From JBFWRI01 sp050248995 (lineage in GTDB: Bacteria > Pseudomonadota > Alphaproteobacteria > JAIXQD01), in contig JBFWRI010000015.1 in NCBI GenBank assembly GCA_050248995.1, positions 1 through 47,985 on the forward strand: 47,985 bases of DNA, in the 5' to 3' direction. Shown one piece after another: positions 33,714-41,210 of this stretch. The notes beneath the pieces are model-generated. The model was not told the DNA's origin and ran no database searches. It worked only from the letters and a program-made list of their open reading frames with translations. The stretch's first letter is position 1, and every line of letters starts with the position of its first letter. A program made the position numbers and the translations under genes.

Positions 33714-34193
33714 TCAGTTCGCGGTTTCTTCCTGTTCAGGAGTTTCCGATATATCCCAATCGGGCGGCGGGCCGACAATGCGCACAGCCGTGCCGAAGGC
33801 GTGCACTTCATAGGCGGGCAGTGTGTATCCCTGCGGTCCCCGTCGCTGCTCGACATAACGAATGACCTGGAATCGCGCATGGATGATGGCATCGGCGCCC
33901 AAGTCAACGGCCTGCGCCTGCAAATGGTACGTCGCGCGGCGCGTCGCCTCAAGCGGATCATACTCGTCGTTGATGGGGGCGATGTAATGGCCGAACGCAC
34001 GCAGTGATTCCAGCAGAACATAACGGTGCTTCAGGTCGCCGGTGATCACGCGCACCTGCTCGATCTTCTGCTCGCGCTCGAATTCGTATTCAGCCCGGCG
34101 CTGTTGTTCATACTGTCGCTGCCGCAGCTGCGATTCCCGCGCCGCCTTTATTTCTTCGCGCTTCTGCCGCCAGTCGTTGAAAAAATCGAACAT
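33714..34193 (-). CDS. Coiled-coil protein with YbjQ-like C-terminal domain
   Basis: 159 residues from the ATG at 34193; an ATG six codons earlier (34211) is equally open, and neither has a ribosome-binding site. Residues 1-50 are a charged helix, likely coiled coil (QRQYEQQRRAEYEFEREQK). The rest, with VRVITGDLKHRYVLLESL, then AQAVDLGADAIIHARF and YEVHAFGTAVRI, follows the pattern of the YbjQ/UPF0145 domain, small pentameric beta proteins sometimes called heavy-metal-binding. Metal binding is not supported by any Cys/His here. It is divergent from the esterase gene by only a few dozen bases. Confidence 0.6.
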   Translation of the reverse strand: MFDFFNDWRQKREEIKAARESQLRQRQYEQQRRAEYEFEREQKIEQVRVITGDLKHRYVLLESLRAFGHYIAPINDEYDPLEATRRATYHLQAQAVDLGADAIIHARFQVIRYVEQRRGPQGYTLPAYEVHAFGTAVRIVGPPPDWDISETPEQEETAN

Positions 34194-34234
34194 ATGGGTA
34201 TTGTGTACCATAATCGAATTAACGGAAGGCCAAT

Positions 34235-34870
34235 TTGAACACCATCCACCGCCTTGAACCCGACGGAAAGCCGGACTCGCTTGTTATCATGCTGCATGGG
34301 TACGGCGCCGACGGGCAGGACCTGATCGACCTTGGCCACAGCTGGCGCAGCACGCTGCCGCATACGGTTTTTGTCGCGCCGGATGCACCGTCAGCCTGTG
34401 AGATGGGCGGGCCCGGATTCCAGTGGTGGAGTATCGCCGACGGCCTTGATCCGTCATTCAACCTGCCGCGTGCCGACGCCTGCCGTAGAGGCATCGAAAA
34501 AATGATCAACGATGAATGCGCGCGATATGATGTGCCCATCAGCAAAGTTGCGCTCGTCGGCTTCTCGCAGGGCGGCATGCTGGCGCTGCATGTGGGCCTG
34601 CGCATGAAGCCGCAGCCTGCCTGTATCGTCAGTTATGCGGGCCTGCTGCTGGACCCGACGCTGCGGGATGTTACCCCGCCCACCCCGCCGATTCTGCTGG
34701 TCCACGGCATCATGGACCCCGTTGTTCCCTTCATGTTTATGGACTTTGCCGAAAGAACATTGCGAGCAAGTAATATTGTGGTTGAAACCATGGCGCGCCC
34801 CGGGCTAGGACATAGCATCGATATGCAGGGGATAGCTGCTGGCGGCAGCTTTATGAGAAAATGTCTGTAA
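34235..34870 (+). CDS. Carboxylesterase/phospholipase-family hydrolase
   Basis: 211 residues. The start is a TTG with GGAAGG five bases upstream; no better ATG lies near the N terminus. The fold is the small alpha/beta hydrolase of the carboxylesterase type: LVIMLHGYGADGQDL (oxyanion), GFSQGGMLAL (nucleophile Ser), HGIMDPVVPF (Asp) and RPGLGHSID (His), all intact. Such enzymes hydrolyse short-chain esters, lysophospholipids or S-acyl proteins. Its end overlaps the HNH nuclease gene by ten bases. Confidence 0.9.
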   Translation: MNTIHRLEPDGKPDSLVIMLHGYGADGQDLIDLGHSWRSTLPHTVFVAPDAPSACEMGGPGFQWWSIADGLDPSFNLPRADACRRGIEKMINDECARYDVPISKVALVGFSQGGMLALHVGLRMKPQPACIVSYAGLLLDPTLRDVTPPTPPILLVHGIMDPVVPFMFMDFAERTLRASNIVVETMARPGLGHSIDMQGIAAGGSFMRKCL

Positions 34871-35640
34871 CACCCGACCGTTACAAATCATTAACCGGAC
34901 CCGCGGTACAATCAGGGCATGGCTCTAACCCGACGACACAGGCAGAGCAAATGACCGCGGCGCTGGACCTCATTACAAGTCCAGCCCCGCTGATACGCGG
35001 TCAACAAGCCCCCGTTCTTGTTCTCAACGCAGACTTTCGCCCGCTTTCGCTGTACCCGCTTTCGCTGTGGCCGTGGCAGGAAGCTGTGAAAGCTATCTTT
35101 CTTGATCGCGTCGATGTTATTCACAATTACGATATGACGGTCAGCTCGCCTTCGTTCACCATGCCCTTGCCTTCCGTTATCGCTTTGCGTGAATACGCCG
35201 ACCAGAATAAACCGGCCGCCTTTACAAGATTCCACGTCATGCTGCGCGATAACTTCACCTGCCAGTACTGCGGTGATGATGATCCAAAAGACCCGCTGAC
35301 ATTCGACCACATTATCCCGCGCTGTAAGGGTGGCCGTACAACATGGGAAAATATTGTTACAGCCTGCCAGCCGTGCAATCAGAAAAAGGGTGATCACCTG
35401 CTGACTGACCCGGCCATGGTCAAGGCTGGCATGAAACTTAGAAAACAGCCGCGTAGGCCCACAAAAATGGAAATCGATGCGCACGGCCGCGACTTTCCCC
35501 CGCATCACTTACACGAAACGTGGATCGACTATTTATACTGGGATGGCGAACTCGAAGATGATGCCGATAAACCCGGCTGGGTTCGCCCCGTATTGACACG
35601 CCGGCCCAAGTGGCGCCGCGCCCCTAAACCCGCTCGCTAA
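34861..35640 (+). CDS. HNH endonuclease-family protein
   Basis: 259 residues from the ATG at 34861, or 229 from an ATG at 34951 that would avoid the overlap; neither has a strong ribosome-binding site. Four zinc cysteines frame the motif: CQYCGDDDPKDPLTFDHIIP with the DH pair and GGRTTWENIVTACQPCNQKK supplying the Asn and second CxxC. This solitary, chromosomal type is common in alphaproteobacteria and is not part of a restriction system here. The 3' end overlaps the convergent coq7 gene by 17 bases. Confidence 0.88.
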   Translation: MSVTPDRYKSLTGPAVQSGHGSNPTTQAEQMTAALDLITSPAPLIRGQQAPVLVLNADFRPLSLYPLSLWPWQEAVKAIFLDRVDVIHNYDMTVSSPSFTMPLPSVIALREYADQNKPAAFTRFHVMLRDNFTCQYCGDDDPKDPLTFDHIIPRCKGGRTTWENIVTACQPCNQKKGDHLLTDPAMVKAGMKLRKQPRRPTKMEIDAHGRDFPPHHLHETWIDYLYWDGELEDDADKPGWVRPVLTRRPKWRRAPKPAR

Positions 35641-36193
35641 GCCAAATCGCTGTTTTTGATCCCGTGCGGATAAGCCGGCGCAACAGTGGGTACGCCACCG
35701 CTTTTTCCGCATCATGATGCAGGCCGATTTCGCGGTGCTCGTCTTCCTCGTCCTTGAACTTCTGCACCTGCCGTGCGATATCGGGCCGCGTCTGTTTCAG
35801 GTGCGGCAGCTGTTTCTCGTAATGTTCGACAATCACTTCTTCCACGGCAACCGTGCAGGCCATAGCGGCTTCGCGGCCCATGGCCGCCGTAACGGCGCCC
35901 AGCATAAACCCGGCCAGATGCCAGATAGGTTGCAGCACGGTCGGGCGCACGCGCTCTGATACCAGCAGTTTGTTGAAAGCGGCCAGATGCACATCTTCCT
36001 GCGCGGCCATGTGGCGGATTTCATCGCCAATATCGCTATCGCCCAGCACCGCCAGTTGCCCGGCATAGATACGCTGAGCGCCGTATTCGCCCGCCTGGTT
36101 CACGCGCAGCATACGCGCCAGCGTGGCATCGGCCGCCTTGCTGCCCGGCAGGGCGCGGGCTGGCGATTTTCTTTTAGCGGTAGTTTTTGGCAT
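35624..36193 (-). CDS. coq7: Demethoxyubiquinone hydroxylase (di-iron)
   Basis: 189 residues. The two-iron carboxylate motifs are clear: NQAGEYGAQRIYAGQ (first Glu), AAQEDVHLAAF (ExxH), VEEVIVEHY and DEEDEHREIGLHH (second ExxH). It adds a hydroxyl to the ubiquinone ring in aerobic biosynthesis. A Lys/Arg-rich first 12 residues are extra to the core. The start overlaps the dsbB end by 20 bases, in the same direction. The 3' end overlaps the HNH gene. Confidence 0.94.
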   Translation of the reverse strand: MPKTTAKRKSPARALPGSKAADATLARMLRVNQAGEYGAQRIYAGQLAVLGDSDIGDEIRHMAAQEDVHLAAFNKLLVSERVRPTVLQPIWHLAGFMLGAVTAAMGREAAMACTVAVEEVIVEHYEKQLPHLKQTRPDIARQVQKFKDEEDEHREIGLHHDAEKAVAYPLLRRLIRTGSKTAIWLSERV

Positions 36194-36674
36194 ATGTCAT
36201 TCCTGAAAAAACCGCCAGCGCCAGCGAGAACGGGATATTCCATGTCGCCATCGACAGGCCAAGGAATGTCCAGCTGATTTCATCACAGCGCGTTACCGGC
36301 ATGGCCAGCAGTTGTTCGCGCAGCATTTCCGGTGTCAGCGCCTGCGCGCCGCCACCGCCACAGGCACCGCCATGCACCCACCAGTGCTGTTCAACGCCCG
36401 AGTGATAGACACCCAGCCCGGCGCTTGTCAGCCACGTTAGCACCAGCAACAGCAGGCACACCGGAACAACGCCCGCCTGCCGGCCAGATGTGATGACAAC
36501 CATCGTCAGGACAAGCGCCACCCAGTAAGGTCCGCGCTGCCACAGGCACAGCTCGCACGGCTGCAAGCCAAATCCGTATTGCGCGATATACGCGCTCAGC
36601 AGGCCGGCGGCAGCGGCGGCGCCAAGGGCCAGCGCAGCGATCGGCGGCTGGAATATAAGCGGAATTTGCTTCAT
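36174..36674 (-). CDS. dsbB: Disulfide bond formation protein B
   Basis: 166 residues with four membrane helices. The first periplasmic pair is CELCLWQRGPYW; the second loop has two cysteines, GACGGGG and TRCDEISW, as needed to reoxidise DsbA and pass electrons to ubiquinone. Co-directional overlap with coq7, a quinone-biosynthesis gene, makes functional sense, since DsbB uses the quinone as acceptor. No dsbA is in the window. Confidence 0.9.
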   Translation of the reverse strand: MKQIPLIFQPPIAALALGAAAAAGLLSAYIAQYGFGLQPCELCLWQRGPYWVALVLTMVVITSGRQAGVVPVCLLLLVLTWLTSAGLGVYHSGVEQHWWVHGGACGGGGAQALTPEMLREQLLAMPVTRCDEISWTFLGLSMATWNIPFSLALAVFSGMTYAKNYR

Positions 36675-36701
36675 GCCCTATTTATAGCGCTTATTTTTAT
36701 A

Positions 36702-36731
36702 TTGTCATGTATGCGGCGAACACCCTAGTAT
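36702..36731 (+). promoter_or_regulatory. Candidate promoter of tRNA-Leu
   Basis: TTGTCA (36702-36707) and TAGTAT (36726-36731) are 18 bases apart. A start near 36738 would leave about ten bases before the mature tRNA. Confidence 0.55.
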
Positions 36732-36748
36732 CAGCGCACTTTTCTGCT

Positions 36749-36833
36749 GCCCCTGTGGTGGAACTGGTAGACGCGCCGCACTCAAAATGCGGTACCTTCG
36801 GGTGTGTCGGTTCGATTCCGACCGGGGGCACCA
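36749..36833 (+). tRNA. tRNA-Leu (CAA)
   Basis: 85 bases with CCA encoded. The acceptor stem pairs GCCCCTG with CGGGGGC (one T-G pair). The anticodon stem is CCGCA/TGCGG around CTCAAAA, giving anticodon CAA. A variable arm and the T stem-loop GTCGG-TTCGATT-CCGAC are clear, as expected of class II tRNA-Leu. It ends ten bases from the convergent P450 gene. Confidence 0.96.
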
Positions 36834-36842
36834 CAACTTCCT

Positions 36843-38297
36843 TTAATGAAACGGACACTTACCGCCGGTGCGTGCGGGCGGCGGCTGCACGCTGACCGCC
36901 TGCGGCCTTTCCACCTTCTGCCCGCGCTTGACCACACGGAACAGCACCGGCCTATCGGGCCGCACGGTGATAATCGGCTCGGCACGCGGCGCGGCGCTGG
37001 GGATCAGGTGCAGGTCGAACTTCTGGTACACCTTGGCTAATGCGGCAATACCTTCGATCTCGGCAAACTTGAAGCCAAGGCACAGCCGGTGCCCACCGCC
37101 AAACGGAAACCAGCAGCCTTTCGGGCGCCCTTCCGATTGTTCCGGCGAGAAGCGCTCGGGATCGAACGCTTCCGGGTGCTGCCAGTAATTCTCGTTCCGG
37201 TGCACGGTGTGTGCGCACAGCATGATGGTAACGTCTTTCGGCACATGCAGCACATCGCCGTTATCCAGCGGCAACGTATGGTCATTCAGCGTCTCGCGGC
37301 TCATAGTCCAGATCGGCGGGTACAGGCGCAATGACTCGTGGAAAGTCCAGCGCGTGTAATCCATCTGCTTGATATGATCGTATGTCAGCTCGCTCACGCC
37401 GCCGGCAACGCGATCGACTTCCGCCACGATCTTTGCGCGGATTTCATTACGCTTGGCCAGTTCATAAAACGTCCACGCCAGGCCATTCGCCGTGGTTTCA
37501 TGCCCGGCGATCAGGAACGACAGGATATTGTCGCGCAAATACCGCTGATCCTCGGGCGTTTTCACATGCGTGTTAATCAGACGCGACAGCAGATCTTCAG
37601 GATAAGCGCGATCCTGCTCGCGTTCGCGGATAAGATCTTGCACCAGTGAATCCAGAAATCTCAGCGAGCGCCTGTACTTTGGCAGCTTCAGTTCCCACGC
37701 CAAAGGTAAACTGATCGGTGCCCATATGCGCCGCTCGGCCAGACGCAGCATAACGCCCAGCATGCCCTGCATGCGCTCAACCGCGGCCTCGCTCTCTTCG
37801 TGGAACAACGCGCGCAAAATGACATCCAGCGCCAGCAACATGGTTTCGACGTTGATGTTGATAGGCTCGCCGCTTTCTGCGTGCTTTTCCCAGCGCCGGC
37901 ACATGGCATCTACAGCAGCGCCAATCTGTTTGGTAAACTCGGGGAAGTTGCCATTGGCGAATACCGGCGCAATATCGCGCCGCTGACGCTTCCACAGGGC
38001 GCCTTCGCTCAGCAGAATACCGAAGCCGAACAGCGGCCGAAGGCTTTCGTTATAGCGCCCTTTCAGGTAAGATGCCTGCGTTTCCTGAAAGACATGCTGG
38101 ATGGCCGTCGCATCGTTCAGGAACAGCACCGGGTGCCCCATCAGCTTCAGCCATGCGTGCGTACCACCCTCAACCGCCAGATCAGCGAAAAAGGCCAGCG
38201 GATCGCGCCGTATTTTCTGCAGCACACGCAATCCGCTGCGCCCGCACCTGTAATCGGGATAAATGGTCTTTGCCGCCGTCGGGTCAGTGTCGGGCAT
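36843..38297 (-). CDS. Cytochrome P450 at the end of the luxR-luxI locus
   Basis: 484 residues from the ATG at 38297, with GGAAG upstream. I-helix AGHETTANGLAW carries the oxygen-activating Thr, the K-helix is ESLRLYPP (ExxR), and the heme loop is FPFGGGHRLCLGFKFA with the axial Cys. The N terminus has no membrane anchor, so it is a soluble bacterial enzyme; some stretches, such as GRYNESLRPLFGFGILLSEG, recall fatty-acid-hydroxylating P450s. It overlaps the 75-residue gene by 14 bases, which itself overlaps luxI. No ferredoxin or reductase is adjacent. Its substrate could be the acyl chain of the signal or a signal-controlled product; this is inference from position only. Confidence 0.92.
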   Translation of the reverse strand: MPDTDPTAAKTIYPDYRCGRSGLRVLQKIRRDPLAFFADLAVEGGTHAWLKLMGHPVLFLNDATAIQHVFQETQASYLKGRYNESLRPLFGFGILLSEGALWKRQRRDIAPVFANGNFPEFTKQIGAAVDAMCRRWEKHAESGEPININVETMLLALDVILRALFHEESEAAVERMQGMLGVMLRLAERRIWAPISLPLAWELKLPKYRRSLRFLDSLVQDLIREREQDRAYPEDLLSRLINTHVKTPEDQRYLRDNILSFLIAGHETTANGLAWTFYELAKRNEIRAKIVAEVDRVAGGVSELTYDHIKQMDYTRWTFHESLRLYPPIWTMSRETLNDHTLPLDNGDVLHVPKDVTIMLCAHTVHRNENYWQHPEAFDPERFSPEQSEGRPKGCWFPFGGGHRLCLGFKFAEIEGIAALAKVYQKFDLHLIPSAAPRAEPIITVRPDRPVLFRVVKRGQKVERPQAVSVQPPPARTGGKCPFH

Positions 38298-38511
38298 GGT
38301 GATCTTCCATGACCTGCCGGTCTTCGCGCATCCACACACGGTTGATTTCCTTCACCGATGCGTGCAAGCGTTTGCTGACACCCGGCAGATGGGTATGGAA
38401 CGACTGGGCAAGTTCATCAAGCAGAACCGCATACTTCATAGCTCTCAGTACCTCGATCTGTGTCGCCGTAGGGCGGGTGCGCCTGCCGTGGGTTGTGCGT
38501 TTACGAGCCAT
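38284..38511 (-). CDS. Small basic protein between luxI and the P450
   Basis: 75 residues from the ATG at 38511, which lies inside the end of luxI (11-base overlap); its stop lies 14 bases inside the P450 gene. The sequence begins MARKRTTHGRRTRPTATQ, strongly basic, then a likely helix (EVLRAMKYAVLLDELAQSFH) and further helical turns ending in EDHHARH. I recognise no family. Basic, helical and translated between the signal synthase and an oxidase, it could be a regulator comparable in position, though not in sequence, to RsaL or RsaM of other lux loci, or an accessory to the P450. Overlapping frames argue that it is truly translated. Confidence 0.6.
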   Translation of the reverse strand: MARKRTTHGRRTRPTATQIEVLRAMKYAVLLDELAQSFHTHLPGVSKRLHASVKEINRVWMREDRQVMEDHHARH

Positions 38512-39181
38512 AGCGTGCCTCATGCGCCTTGCGCTCCGCTCGCTGCTCCAGAATTGGCGGTAGCTCGATACTCTCGATAACACTGTGCTGAATGCCGGTC
38601 GCTGCGCGTATGCGACTCAACATGTTCGCGTCGGTATAAAACGCCCCGACGCGGCATTCGGCTCCTTCGATGGTCGTCGGCTCGCTTAGGGTGTGCGGCT
38701 GGCAATCCAACCGCTGGATCATCCGCGCGATGCGATTGTCATACATGGTATATATTTCCTTGATGCCGCACCGCATACACAGCTCGGTCATGGCACAGAA
38801 AAGCTCGGCAATCGCCTGCTGTGCCTCCTGTTTTCCTTCGCTTGTGTCACCTTTCGTCGAGTTCACGGTAAAGCGGCTGACTTCCCATACGTCGTCAGAA
38901 CTCGGCATCTCGATGCTGCCAAGAAACTGGGGCCACAGGTTGCGGATCATCGTCGGACCACTGGTCGGCACCATGCGCCAGTTACCGATAACAGTCCTGT
39001 TATCATCCAGCGCCAACACATATACCGTTTGCGGCAAGTCAAATTCATCGACCTCGAGCCCCTGGCCGTCGACGTTGACATCCCATTGCATTTTATCCTT
39101 AAACACGCGCGCCCGAAGGCGGTGCATGCTGAAAAGCAGGGATGTTTTGCCGCCCTGGCCGGCCTGGGCTACTTCGATCAT
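38501..39181 (-). CDS. luxI: Acyl-homoserine-lactone synthase (LuxI family)
   Basis: 226 residues from the ATG at 39181; an in-frame ATG at 39211 also has a ribosome-binding site, but the shorter form puts the conserved residues at family positions. These are Arg23, Phe27, Trp33, Asp45, Asp48, Arg69, Glu100 and Arg103, all present (RARVFKDKMQWDV, EVDEFD, NWRMV, WEVSRF). The enzyme joins an acyl chain to S-adenosylmethionine to give an acyl-homoserine lactone. The signal length cannot be predicted from sequence. It follows luxR on the same strand, with the small gene and P450 downstream. Confidence 0.94.
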   Translation of the reverse strand: MIEVAQAGQGGKTSLLFSMHRLRARVFKDKMQWDVNVDGQGLEVDEFDLPQTVYVLALDDNRTVIGNWRMVPTSGPTMIRNLWPQFLGSIEMPSSDDVWEVSRFTVNSTKGDTSEGKQEAQQAIAELFCAMTELCMRCGIKEIYTMYDNRIARMIQRLDCQPHTLSEPTTIEGAECRVGAFYTDANMLSRIRAATGIQHSVIESIELPPILEQRAERKAHEARYGS

Positions 39182-39298
39182 GCTGGCGATCCTCTTTAGT
39201 TGCGTCACCATGGTATTTATCCTGCATACATAATGATATCGGCCGATTGGCGGATACGCACCGGCATGATTCGCACATAGAATTGGGTAAGGGAATTC

Positions 39299-40048
39299 TT
39301 ACGGTGTAATAAGACCGTGGATCAGCGACTTGGCGATTGCGTGGGTTGTGTTCGACGCATCAAGTTTCACGCGCGCATTTTCCAAATGCGTCTTGATGGT
39401 TGATTCTGCGGCCTGCAAAATCATGCCGGTTTCCCACCGGCTTTTGCCGCGCGCCATCCATGTCAGCACTTCGAGCTCGCGCGGTGTCAGCTCAATAGTG
39501 GTGCTGATCGGTTTGCTGATGCCAAGACTGATGACTTTTTCATGGGCATATGTTGCTATCAGGTGAAGTTCGTGCCGGTACGATTTGAATAGTTTGCTGA
39601 ACTCGTCATCCGACATCCGGTTGGCAACCGAAAAGATCGCCTTAGCGGCCAGCGGTCCATGGATAGGAACCGTGGCGCCTGAACGCAGCCCCGCTTCACT
39701 ACCTTCACAGAAAACCATGCGCTGGCGCTGGGTCAGGGTTTGGCCCTTTATCAGGTCAGCCCATAAAAACGGTACATTCGTTTTCGCTAGCTGCCTGCCG
39801 ATGTAGTCATCACTGATCATATTCTCGTTGCGATAATGATCGGCCCAATCATCAGGATAGTTTGTAATACAGAACGGGCTGCGACTGCCTTCCGGAAGCC
39901 ACAACAAAGCATAGGCAAACCGCTCGAAACCAAGCGCCGTTATATTTTCGACAAGCGCGCTGAATACCTGATCGAGCGTCGATGAAGCATCGATACTATG
40001 GATAAAGCGCTCAATACGCTCCGGCAAAGAGCCGTCTTGGATGATCAT
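39299..40048 (-). CDS. luxR: LuxR-family acyl-homoserine-lactone receptor/regulator
   Basis: 249 residues. N-terminal ligand domain: Trp68, Tyr72, Asp81, Trp96 and Gly124 match TraR Trp57, Tyr61, Asp70, Trp85 and Gly113, with spacings exactly kept. TraR Pro71 is Tyr82 here. C-terminal helix-turn-helix: LTPRELEVLTWMARGKSRWE and STIKTHLENARVKL, with the conserved Glu and Gly. It should bind the luxI product and regulate the operon. luxI begins about 117 bases below its stop. A palindrome lies six bases above its start. No strong ribosome-binding site. Confidence 0.94.
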   Translation of the reverse strand: MIIQDGSLPERIERFIHSIDASSTLDQVFSALVENITALGFERFAYALLWLPEGSRSPFCITNYPDDWADHYRNENMISDDYIGRQLAKTNVPFLWADLIKGQTLTQRQRMVFCEGSEAGLRSGATVPIHGPLAAKAIFSVANRMSDDEFSKLFKSYRHELHLIATYAHEKVISLGISKPISTTIELTPRELEVLTWMARGKSRWETGMILQAAESTIKTHLENARVKLDASNTTHAIAKSLIHGLITP

Positions 40049-40053
40049 TGAAT

Positions 40054-40071
40054 ATCAACCCATGTATTGAT
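40054..40071. promoter_or_regulatory. Palindrome in front of luxR
   Basis: ATCAA and TTGAT are separated by eight bases, six bases before the luxR start. A TATATA lies just upstream on the minus strand without a good -35. This could be an operator for LuxR or another regulator, but it does not match the classical lux box, and I give it low weight. A second palindrome, ATCGGCCGAT, lies at 39238-39247 between luxR and luxI. Confidence 0.3.
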
Positions 40072-40141
40072 GTATATAAAATAGTTAAAGGAATTTTTCT
40101 GCTTAGGCAAGTATAAAGCTAAAGCAGCAACAGCCTGTAGT

Positions 40142-41164
40142 TTATGTATTTAAGATACCAAACAAGTCCTTGGGGTCTTTCGGTTCGGGCAATAGCGCCG
40201 TATCGATACCAATCCTGTACTCACACGCCAGCTTGTATACTAGGCGCAGGATCGAGAAATCTTCCAGCGCATAACCGACACTGTCGAACATTGTTATATC
40301 GCTATCAGCTGTCCGCACCTTAGCGCCTTTCACGATATCTTTCAGTTCAGTGACAGGAAAATCTTTTGGCAGTTGCTGGATCTCGCCTTCAACACGTGTC
40401 TGCGGTTCATACTGAACAGCTATCTTGCAGCGTTGCAAGGTCGGTACGCTGAATTCTGTTTTACCCGGCGTATCGCCGCCAATCCCATTGTAATGTACCC
40501 CCGCCTGCACGGCATCGGATGGCACAATTTCCGTGCGTGATTTGGCAGCTGTGGCCGTAGTAACAACCTGACAGTCCTTCACCGCATCCGCCACATTCTT
40601 GGCGGCATGCAGCTTCAGGTTTGCATATGGCGCAAGATTAGCTGCGAATTTCTGCATTGTCGCCGGATCGCGGTCATAATATGCGACTTCCGTCAGGCCA
40701 CAGACGGCAGCCATAGCCAGTACCTGGAATTCCGCCTGCGCGCCGCAGCCGATGATCGCCTGCTTCCCGCCTTTGTTGGCCATGTGCTTAGCCGCCATGG
40801 CCGATGCCCCCGCCGTACGCAATGCCGTTAGCACCGACATTTCAGCGATCATCAGCGGGTAACCGGTATTCACATCAGCAAGGCAGCCGAACGCCACGAC
40901 GTTCAGCAAGCCCTTGGTGGTATTTTGCGGGTGGCCGTTGACGTATTTAAATGAATACAGCTTGCCGTCACTCGTTGGCATCAGTTCAATGACACCCACT
41001 TCCTTGCCATTTTCCTTGGCATGGTAGGCTGGCCGCGGGGAATGCGCGAATTCCGGCCAGCGCCCATAATCTTCTTCCAGCACGTCGACTAACTGCTGCA
41101 GAAAGCCGGGTACTGTGGTTTTGTGCAGCAACGTCGTTATCGAAGGGATATCAATAAGAAGCAT
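40142..41164 (-). CDS. Ornithine cyclodeaminase/mu-crystallin-family protein
   Basis: 340 residues. NAD-binding AIIGCGAQAEFQVLAM (Rossmann GxGxQ) in the middle and the N-terminal substrate part with KYVNGHPQNTTKGL and TGYPLMIAEMS fit the family. Members deaminate ornithine to proline, reduce cyclic imines or serve as alanine/opine-type dehydrogenases. Nothing narrows it, though FxxKYVNGHP is typical of true ornithine cyclodeaminases. It lies 93 bases ahead of luxR on the same strand. A link to the quorum-sensing genes is possible: proline or a cyclic imine may be a building block, but there is no other sign of one. Confidence 0.85.
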   Translation of the reverse strand: MLLIDIPSITTLLHKTTVPGFLQQLVDVLEEDYGRWPEFAHSPRPAYHAKENGKEVGVIELMPTSDGKLYSFKYVNGHPQNTTKGLLNVVAFGCLADVNTGYPLMIAEMSVLTALRTAGASAMAAKHMANKGGKQAIIGCGAQAEFQVLAMAAVCGLTEVAYYDRDPATMQKFAANLAPYANLKLHAAKNVADAVKDCQVVTTATAAKSRTEIVPSDAVQAGVHYNGIGGDTPGKTEFSVPTLQRCKIAVQYEPQTRVEGEIQQLPKDFPVTELKDIVKGAKVRTADSDITMFDSVGYALEDFSILRLVYKLACEYRIGIDTALLPEPKDPKDLFGILNT

Positions 41165-41210
41165 GAAATAAAGATAGGATGCTTATCTAGGTTAGGAAAG
41201 GCCTGAACTG

